Shown here in pieces: positions 8,086 through 13,863 of a stretch of DNA of 19,403 nucleotides (position 1 is its first letter; each line of letters starts with the position of its first letter). The notes under the pieces are model-generated. The model was not told the DNA's origin. It saw only the letters and a program-made list of their open reading frames with translations, and ran no database searches. The position numbers were made by a program, and so were the translations under genes. The stretch is from JAKQHY01 sp034429475 (GTDB lineage: Bacteria > Chloroflexota > Anaerolineae > B4-G1 > SLSP01), in NCBI GenBank assembly GCA_034429475.1, contig DAOUGD010000262.1, positions 1-19,403 on the forward strand. The letters run 5' to 3'.

Positions 8086-8787
8086 ATGGATGAAAGATAT
8101 TTAGAAAAGCGAAAAGGGATTGAGCAATTCTTCATCCCGGAAAACAGAATCACTGACTTGGGTAAGAGGGTGATTTCTCCCTCAGGCCGCTATGAGTTAG
8201 AGACATATTGTTATTCCACCGGTCCAAAGTCGTGGAATTACTCACGAGGAATTGTGAAACGCCTTTCCGACAATAAAATCATTGCCGATGTTAAGCGAAA
8301 TTATGGGCACTTCTGGCATGCATGGGTGGAACACGCCAACGGAAACGAATATCTTCTGTGCGGAGAGGACTATCAAGGGTACTCCGTAATCAACCTGACT
8401 GAAGAAACGTATGATGTATTCTTTCCCGAAAGTGGTTACAGGGGTTTTGGCTTTTGTTGGGTGGAGGTACACCCATCACCCGATGGCCTCGTTTTAGCCG
8501 TTGACGGGTGCTATTGGGCATGCCCGTATGAGATCGTCTTTTTCGATTTCTCTAATCCCTCTGTTTTGCCACTCCCAGAAATCGAACGGTGTGAGGGTGT
8601 CACTGACCCTGTCATTGGCTGGACTGACAATGATACATTTGCTTTTACGGTATCCTATGGTGTTCGAAAGTCAGATGGAGTGAAATACCAGAACCTTTCA
8701 GAGGAAGAGCAGGATGTATTGGACAAGGATCTCTCGCAACTTGGAAATGTCACTGAAAGATTCGAATGGAAGCGCTTTGACAGATGA
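8086..8787 (+). CDS. Hypothetical protein, low GC, overlapping the radical SAM start
   Basis: A 233-aa soluble protein that I do not recognise. It has no signal peptide, is rich in aromatic residues and glycine turns, and has paired beta-strand-like segments (SPSGRYELE, HPSPDGLVLAVDG). These resemble blades of a beta-propeller, or the immunity-type proteins that monitor a partner; this is an inference. Base composition is clearly lower in GC than the flanking genes, and no good ribosome binding site precedes the ATG. Its stop overlaps the radical SAM start (ATGA at 8784-8787), so translation is probably coupled. It interrupts the otherwise conserved gene order, as the CpaF-like gene does, so horizontal acquisition is likely. 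Confidence 0.65.
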   Translation: MDERYLEKRKGIEQFFIPENRITDLGKRVISPSGRYELETYCYSTGPKSWNYSRGIVKRLSDNKIIADVKRNYGHFWHAWVEHANGNEYLLCGEDYQGYSVINLTEETYDVFFPESGYRGFGFCWVEVHPSPDGLVLAVDGCYWACPYEIVFFDFSNPSVLPLPEIERCEGVTDPVIGWTDNDTFAFTVSYGVRKSDGVKYQNLSEEEQDVLDKDLSQLGNVTERFEWKRFDR

Positions 8788-10154
8788 CTTCTTCCCCCAA
8801 ATCCCTCCTCGCTGCCACCGAAAGCGTCTGCCCCGAATGTCTGGCCCGCATCCCGGCTTTTCACGTCCGGCGCGGAACGGATGTCTACCTCACCAAAGTC
8901 TGTGAGCAGCACGGCGTCTTCGAGGCCATTCTCTGGCGTGGGGAGCCGGATTATCAGACGTGGGTGCGCCCCAAGACGCCCACCGTCCCCGAAGCGCCTC
9001 TCACGCAGGTGGAACGCGGCTGCCCCTTCGATTGCGGCCTCTGCCCTGACCATCGCCAGCAGACCTGCACCGCGCTCCTCGAAGTGACGCAACGCTGCAA
9101 TCTGCACTGCGCCTTCTGCTTTGCCTCCGCCGGCGATGGCGCCGCCGATCCCGACCTGGCGACCATCGAAGGCTGGTATCGCAGCCTGCGCCGCGCGGGC
9201 GGGCCGTGCAATGTGCAGCTTTCCGGCGGCGAGCCGACCCTGCGCGACGACCTGCCCGTCATCGTGGCGATGGGGCGCGCGCTCGGCTTCGATTTCATCC
9301 AGGTGAACACCAACGGCCTGCGCTTCGCCCACGATCCCGCCTACGTCGCCGCGCTCAAGGAAGCCGGGCTGTCCTCGATTTTCTTGCAGTTCGACGGGAC
9401 GGACGACGCCATCTACACAACGATGCGCAGGCGGCCGCTGCTGGCGGAAAAAGAAGCCGCCATCGCCACATGCGCCGCGCACGGATTGGGCGTCATCCTC
9501 GTGCCGACGCTTGTGCCGGGCGTCAACACGCACGTCATCGGCGACATCGTGCGCTTTGCGCTGGTACACGCGCCCGTAGTGCGCGGCGTTCACTTCCAGC
9601 CGGTGAGCTACTTCGGGCGCTACCCCGCCGCGCCGGATGACGCCGCCCGCATCACTCTCCCGGAGGTCATCCGTGCGTTGGAGGCGCAGACTGGTGGTAT
9701 GGTCAAGGCCGCGCAGTTCATCCCGCCGGGCTGTGAAAACGCGCTATGCTCGTTCCACGGCAATTTCGTCATTCTGGCGGATGGCCGTCTCTTCGGCTGG
9801 ACGCGGCATCAGCCCCAGCCGTGCAACTGCCGTCCCAAGCCGGCTGCTGAAGGCGCAGCGGAGGCGCGCGATTTTGTCGCCCGGCGGTGGGCTGCGTCGC
9901 CGGAAGCGCCGCAGTCCAGGGCTGCTCAAGGAATGGCGATGGGCGGATGGGACGAGGTGCTGGAGCGCGCCCGGACGCACACGTTTTGCATCTCCGGCAT
10001 GGTCTTCCAGGACGCCTGGACGCTCGATGTGGAACGGCTGCGCGACTGCTGCATCCACGTCGTCACCCCCGATGGGCGGATTGTGCCGTTCTGCGCGTAC
10101 AACCTCACCGCGCGGGATGGGCAGGCGCTTTACAGATGCGGTACCCCTTCATGA
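8784..10154 (+). CDS. Radical SAM enzyme, tetraether-synthase-like (TrsS/DVU_1554-like)
   Basis: A 456-aa radical SAM protein. The N-terminus has a CPEC...C metal-binding segment (C16, C19, C40). A GCPFDCGLCPDH...TC block (C80, C84, C87, C95) follows, then the SAM [4Fe-4S] motif C105-N-L-H-C109-A-F-C112 and a GGEPTLRDD strand. The arrangement, including the HRQQTCTALLEVT bridge, matches COG1964, the family of archaeal tetraether lipid synthase, which joins unactivated carbons. The C-terminus carries C422-C423, C437 and C452. In Mop-linked loci I recall this branch being annotated as the (seleno)protein TrsS; here every candidate position is cysteine. ATGA overlap couples it to the upstream gene, and its stop overlaps the ATG at 10151. 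Substrate unknown; lipid or hydrophobic tail chemistry is only suggested by the relatives. Confidence 0.85.
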   Translation: MTSSPKSLLAATESVCPECLARIPAFHVRRGTDVYLTKVCEQHGVFEAILWRGEPDYQTWVRPKTPTVPEAPLTQVERGCPFDCGLCPDHRQQTCTALLEVTQRCNLHCAFCFASAGDGAADPDLATIEGWYRSLRRAGGPCNVQLSGGEPTLRDDLPVIVAMGRALGFDFIQVNTNGLRFAHDPAYVAALKEAGLSSIFLQFDGTDDAIYTTMRRRPLLAEKEAAIATCAAHGLGVILVPTLVPGVNTHVIGDIVRFALVHAPVVRGVHFQPVSYFGRYPAAPDDAARITLPEVIRALEAQTGGMVKAAQFIPPGCENALCSFHGNFVILADGRLFGWTRHQPQPCNCRPKPAAEGAAEARDFVARRWAASPEAPQSRAAQGMAMGGWDEVLERARTHTFCISGMVFQDAWTLDVERLRDCCIHVVTPDGRIVPFCAYNLTARDGQALYRCGTPS

Positions 10155-10183
10155 TCGGTTGTACACCAATGACAGAGAGGTTC

Positions 10184-10246
10184 AACATGGATAGACAGGA
10201 TAAACAGGATTTTAGAGTATATTCTGTCTATCCTGTCCATCCATGT
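10184..10246. repeat. 27-bp-arm palindrome, copy B, at the start of the CoA ligase
   Basis: Same family as 7505-7570. Arms 10185-10210 and 10221-10246 pair over 26 bp with two A-C mismatches and one G-U. The likely start codon (10187) lies inside the left arm and is preceded by GAGAGG at 10175-10180. The whole element is translated in-frame, giving the ligase about 20 extra residues. A hairpin containing the start codon would be expected to reduce initiation, so it may also regulate. Confidence 0.85.
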
Positions 10247-11533
10247 CATTTTTTGGACTTGACGCCGCTGGAACCCTGGATTGCGCGCAAGATTGGGGTG
10301 AGCCGCCTCACCCGCGAGGCGCTGGCCGCTTATCACCTGGTGCGGCTGCAAGAGACATGGGCCTGGGTCAGAACGCATAGCCGCTTCTACCGCGAGCATC
10401 TGGCGGACGCGCCGGCGCGCCTGGAAAGCCTGGCGGATATGGCCGCGCTTCCTTGCACCACTGCCGCCGACATTCGGGAAGACGCGCTGCGCTTCGTCTG
10501 CGTCTCGCAGAGCGACATCGCGCGCGTGGTGACGCTCGATACGTCCGGCACGACAGGCGCGCCCAAGCGGCTGTACTTCACCGCCGCCGACCAGAAATTG
10601 ACGGTGGACTTCTTCCAGGCAGGGATGTCCACCTTCACCGCGCCCGGCGACCGGGTGGCGATTTTGCTGCCCTGCGCGCGGCCCGGCAGTGTGGGCGATC
10701 TGCTGGCGCAGGCGTTGGCGCGGATGGGCGCGGAAGGCATCCGGCATGGCCCGGTGACGGACGTAGCCGCCACGCTGGACGTGCTGGCGACGGAGCATGT
10801 CACGGGGCTGGTGGGGACGCCAGCGCAGGTATTGGCGCTGGCGCGTTTCCCGGAGCAGAAGCCGCTGGCGGTACGCTTTGCGCTGCTCACCACCGACCAC
10901 GTTCCGCAGGCGATAGTGGCCGCCGTGGAACGAGCCTGGGACTGCACGGTCTACAACCATTACGGCATGACCGAGATGGGGCTGGGCGGCGGGGTGGATT
11001 GCGCGGCGCGGCGCGGCTATCACCTGCGCGAAGCGGACTTGTACGTCGAGATTGTGGATCCGTCCACAGGGCAGCCGCTTCCCGATGGCGACGAGGGCGA
11101 GATCGTCTTCACAACGCTGACGCGGCAGGGGATGCCGCTCATCCGCTACCGCACCGGGGATGTGGGATGTTTCATCCCCGGCCCGTGTCCGTGCGGGACA
11201 AGTCTCAAGACGCTGGCGCACGTCACGCTGCGGCGGGATAACGTCGTGCGCTTGCCAAACGGGGATACACTCGCGCTGGCGGAACTGGACGAAGCCCTAT
11301 TTGCCCTGGCCGGGGTGGTGGATTTTGCGGCGGACTTCGTCCCCGACGGATTGACACTGACGCTGGCGGCGCACCGCGACGAAACGGTAGTGTCAGAGGC
11401 GCGGGCGGCGCTGTTGATGCTGCCGGCCCTCCAACGGGCCGTGGAATCCGGCGCACTGCGGCTCGCTATAGGCGTCGCGCCGGCTGGCGTTCCCTCGCCT
11501 GCGAAGAGAACTTTCAACGATAGGCGACCATAG
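10187..11533 (+). CDS. AMP-forming CoA ligase, PaaK-like (DVU_1553-like)
   Basis: Activates a carboxylate to its acyl-CoA with ATP. The protein is 448 aa, the usual length for phenylacetate-CoA-ligase-like enzymes. It shows the P-loop TSGTTGAPKR at 119-128, the motif YGMTEMGLGGG from Y259 and YRTGD at 321-325. A cysteine pair (PCPCG) follows, as often in PaaK relatives. A C-terminal small domain with a lysine near the end (AKRTF) could be the adenylation lysine. The family start LTPLEPWIARKIG appears about residue 24; upstream residues come from palindrome copy B. Candidate starts are 10151, 10169 and 10187; 10187 has the best ribosome binding site. Substrate unknown, but an aldehyde-oxidoreductase product acid fits the context. 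Confidence 0.85.
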   Translation: MDRQDKQDFRVYSVYPVHPCHFLDLTPLEPWIARKIGVSRLTREALAAYHLVRLQETWAWVRTHSRFYREHLADAPARLESLADMAALPCTTAADIREDALRFVCVSQSDIARVVTLDTSGTTGAPKRLYFTAADQKLTVDFFQAGMSTFTAPGDRVAILLPCARPGSVGDLLAQALARMGAEGIRHGPVTDVAATLDVLATEHVTGLVGTPAQVLALARFPEQKPLAVRFALLTTDHVPQAIVAAVERAWDCTVYNHYGMTEMGLGGGVDCAARRGYHLREADLYVEIVDPSTGQPLPDGDEGEIVFTTLTRQGMPLIRYRTGDVGCFIPGPCPCGTSLKTLAHVTLRRDNVVRLPNGDTLALAELDEALFALAGVVDFAADFVPDGLTLTLAAHRDETVVSEARAALLMLPALQRAVESGALRLAIGVAPAGVPSPAKRTFNDRRP

Positions 11534-11547
11534 ATGAAGTCCATTTT

Positions 11548-11607
11548 CTCAACAGATTCAACGGAATTTAACGGATATTTTCCCGTTCTAATCCGTTGAG
11601 GTTATTT
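11548..11607. repeat. Intergenic hairpin (AACGGA family)
   Basis: TCAACGGA at 11558-11565 can pair with 11592-11599, or AACGGAT 11570-11576 with 11591-11597. A T-rich stretch (ATTTTT) follows at about 11604-11609, so it might act as a weak terminator or attenuator between the CoA ligase and the next gene. Repeated AACGGA(T/A) units suggest another genomic repeat family. Confidence 0.5.
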
Positions 11608-11624
11608 TTGAGGGGGAGTATAAT

Positions 11625-11855
11625 TTGTCATACCTGACCTTTGAAGAAGCGGTACACTTGTTTGAACAGTGGGGATTCGAGATTGAGGCTGGCCCCCGCG
11701 CGGAGGAAGTCACGCTGCTGTTGCGCAGTGACGAGAGTTGCACGTACAGCGTGCAGGAACGGCGGATGCTCCCGCAAATGGCGGAGGTGGCGCTGGCCGT
11801 GCGCTGGCGCAGTGGGACGGTGCAGGCCGCTTCCCCTCTGGATAATCAGCATTAG
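11625..11855 (+). CDS. Small hypothetical protein
   Basis: A 76-aa protein that I do not recognise. It starts at TTG 11625, set by a strong GGGGGAG at 11612-11618 with a 6-base gap. It begins YLTFEEAVHLFEQWGFEIE, probably a helix, then a predicted beta-strand region with alternating charges (VTLLLR, VALAVRW). It has a single cysteine and no signal peptide or membrane segment. It ends 10 bases before the aldehyde dehydrogenase start and shares its high GC, so the two are probably co-transcribed. It could be a small accessory protein of the dehydrogenase, but nothing in the sequence shows this. Confidence 0.6.
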   Translation: MSYLTFEEAVHLFEQWGFEIEAGPRAEEVTLLLRSDESCTYSVQERRMLPQMAEVALAVRWRSGTVQAASPLDNQH

Positions 11856-11865
11856 GAGGAAAAAA

Positions 11866-13452
11866 ATGACTTTATCCCCTGTCTTAATCGCCGGCGCGTG
11901 GCGTCCGGCCCAGGCCCCGGTGGGCGACTTTGCCGCCATAAACCCGGCCACGAAGGCGACGCTGCCGGACACGTATCCCGTATCCGATTGGCCCGAAGTG
12001 GAAGAAGCTTTGTTGGCCGCGCAAGAGGCGGTAGCGGCCCTGCGAACCATGCCGAGGGATGCGCTTGCGGATTTCCTGGAACAGTACGCGGCCAACATCG
12101 AGTTGCGCCGGGACGACCTGGTCGAGATGGCGCACCTGGAGACCGCCTTGCCCCGCGAACCCCGCCTGCGCTCGGTGGAACTGCCCCGGACGGTGGATCA
12201 ACTGCGACAGGCCGCCGCCGCCGTGCGAGATCGGTCGTGGTGCCACGCCACCCTGGACGTGACGCGCAACATCCGCTCGCTGTACGCCCCCCTGGGCGGC
12301 GCGGTCGCGGTCTTCGGCCCGAACAATTTCCCCTTCGCTTTCAACTCGGCGGCGGGCGGGGATTTCGCGGCGGCGATTGCGGCCGGCAATCCGGTCATCG
12401 CCAAAGCGAACACAGGCCATCCGGGTACGACGCGCCTCTTCGCCGAGGCCGCGTTCGAGGCCGTGCAGCAGGCCGGACTCCCGCCCGCGCTGGTGCAGTT
12501 GCTCTATCGCATCCCGCCCGAAGCCGGGCTGCGGCTGGTGGGGCATCCCCTGATCGGCGCCACGGGTTTCACCGGCAGCCGCGCGGCGGGATTGCAGCTC
12601 AAGGAAGCCGCCGACCGCGCCGGCAAGCCCATCTACCTGGAACTGTCCAGCGTCAACCCGATCTTCATCCTCCCCGGCGTGCTGCGCGAGCGGCCCACCG
12701 CGATGGCGGACGAGCTGTTTGCCTCGTGTTCGATGGGCGTCGGTCAGTTCTGCACGAAACCGGGATTTGTGGTGCTGTTACAGGATGCGGCGAGCGAGAC
12801 TTTCCTGGAAGCCGTGCGCGAGCGGTTTGACGGCCCGTCGGGCGTCCTGCTCGGCGCGAGCGGCGTGCGCACCATCGCCCAGGCCGTCGCCACGATGCAG
12901 CAGTATGGCGCGCAGCTCCTGACCGGCGGCGCGGAGGTGGACGACGCGGGCTACCGCTACGCCAACACGCTGCTGCGCGTTTCCGGCGACGTGTACCTGG
13001 AAGCTCCCCACGCGCTCCAAATCGAGGCGTTTGGCGTTGTCTGCCTGGCGGTGCTGGCGCGGGATGCCGCGCAGATGCAGGCGATTGCCCACAGCCTGGA
13101 AGGCAACCTGACGGCGGCGTTCTACACCCATTCCCAGGGCGAGGATGACGCGCTTTATGACGTTCTCGCGCCCATCGTCCGCGACCGGGTGGGGCGCTTG
13201 CTCAACGACAAGATGCCGACGGGCGTGGCCGTGTCGCCGGCGATGAATCACGGCGGGCCATACCCGGCGACTGGACATCCCGGCTTTACGGCGGTGGGCA
13301 TTCCGGCCGCGATGCTGCGTTTTGCCGCGCTGCACAGTTACGACAACGTCCGCCCGCACCGCCTGCCGCCGGAGTTGCAGGATCAGAATCCCACCGGGAC
13401 GATGTGGCGCCTTATCAACGGTATGTGGACGCAGGCCAACGTCCAATTGTAA
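11866..13452 (+). CDS. NAD(P)-dependent aldehyde dehydrogenase, ketoglutarate-semialdehyde type
   Basis: Oxidises an aldehyde to the acid with NAD(P)+. The protein is 528 aa, close to the alpha-ketoglutaric semialdehyde/NADP-aldehyde dehydrogenase subgroup. Catalytic residues are visible: N154 in GPNNFPF, E259 in ELSSVNP and the nucleophile C296 in GQFCTKPG. The cofactor-contact segment GFTGSRAAG precedes E259. An excellent AGGAGG (11855-11860) directs the ATG at 11866; the reading frame stays open upstream but no better start exists. It gives the locus a second route for aldehyde oxidation, linked to NADP rather than ferredoxin-type carriers. Specific substrate cannot be read from sequence. 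No clear terminator follows, although a weak stem with T-run lies near 13503-13522. Confidence 0.92.
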   Translation: MTLSPVLIAGAWRPAQAPVGDFAAINPATKATLPDTYPVSDWPEVEEALLAAQEAVAALRTMPRDALADFLEQYAANIELRRDDLVEMAHLETALPREPRLRSVELPRTVDQLRQAAAAVRDRSWCHATLDVTRNIRSLYAPLGGAVAVFGPNNFPFAFNSAAGGDFAAAIAAGNPVIAKANTGHPGTTRLFAEAAFEAVQQAGLPPALVQLLYRIPPEAGLRLVGHPLIGATGFTGSRAAGLQLKEAADRAGKPIYLELSSVNPIFILPGVLRERPTAMADELFASCSMGVGQFCTKPGFVVLLQDAASETFLEAVRERFDGPSGVLLGASGVRTIAQAVATMQQYGAQLLTGGAEVDDAGYRYANTLLRVSGDVYLEAPHALQIEAFGVVCLAVLARDAAQMQAIAHSLEGNLTAAFYTHSQGEDDALYDVLAPIVRDRVGRLLNDKMPTGVAVSPAMNHGGPYPATGHPGFTAVGIPAAMLRFAALHSYDNVRPHRLPPELQDQNPTGTMWRLINGMWTQANVQL

Positions 13453-13513
13453 AGGGGGATTGAGCGCCAGCTTTTTGGGAAGTGGATCACCTTTAACTGG
13501 GGCAAATCAGCGT

Positions 13514-13554
13514 TTGTTTTTTGCCATGCCTGTGCTAGAATATCCTGGATATTC
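13514..13554 (+). promoter_or_regulatory. Extended -10 promoter with overlapping palindromic operator (fdhA leader)
   Basis: TGCTAGAAT at 13533-13541 is an extended -10 element (TG, then TAGAAT). A weak -35 (TTGTTT, 13514-13519) lies 16 bases upstream. A 17-bp palindrome, GAATATCCTGGATATTC (13538-13554), overlaps the -10 and the expected transcription start, where a bound repressor would block RNA polymerase. The transcript would then carry the riboswitch-like element at 13567-13673. The regulator is unknown. Confidence 0.55.
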
Positions 13555-13566
13555 TTAATAACCTTG

Positions 13567-13673
13567 GGCGTTTCCGAGTCTCATCACCTAAAAATCAACC
13601 GTTCATGGGGGTGAGGCCGATAGGGTGCAGAGGGAAACGGCTGCGCCTCCCGTGTTTGGAAAGGAAATACGCT
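13567..13673 (+). promoter_or_regulatory. Moco/Wco riboswitch candidate upstream of formate dehydrogenase
   Basis: This leader segment shows what I recall as the conserved Moco RNA motif. A closing stem pairs 13568-13575 with 13663-13672 (two-base bulge), followed by CCGAG. A hairpin pairs TCACC 13584-13588 with GGTGA 13610-13614, followed by GGCCGATAGG. A 7-bp stem (13624-13630 with 13641-13647) carries an AGGGAAACGG loop, followed by GCCTCCC and GGAAAGG (13658-13664). It precedes a molybdopterin enzyme gene by about 190 bases, a classical placement for this riboswitch class. About 190 nt of expression platform (13674-13863) contains only a small hairpin (13708-13720). Expected effect: lower expression when cofactor is abundant. 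Identification rests on memory of the consensus. Confidence 0.72.
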
Positions 13674-13863
13674 GACCGGGTCTTGGTGGAGGGGTTGTCC
13701 CTGCGCGTCTTGAGACAAGATACAACGCTGGTCGTGTGATCGGTTGGTGGGTCTCTTCATCAAGCGGCGCAGTGCAGCCTGAACCTATGACGAAAAACCT
13801 TGTCAAATTGAGTTTCATATTGATGCCATTTCCTTTCAATCTGTTCAACGTTAAGGAGTTATT

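Noticed and set aside
10140..10190. Selenocysteine readthrough of the TGA ending the radical SAM gene
   Set aside because: Sequence after the TGA does not resemble the family and the CoA ligase starts there; no SECIS-like stem was apparent.
7505..10246. Repeated palindromes as a CRISPR array
   Set aside because: Only two copies, 2.6 kb apart, each an inverted repeat with no regular spacers and no cas genes.
11641..11865. Longer N-terminus for the aldehyde dehydrogenase
   Set aside because: An ideal AGGAGG precedes ATG 11866, and the extension is a frame shadow of the 76-aa gene.
13490..13530. Intrinsic terminator after the aldehyde dehydrogenase
   Set aside because: Only a 4-6-bp AT-rich stem with an interrupted T-run; too weak to annotate.
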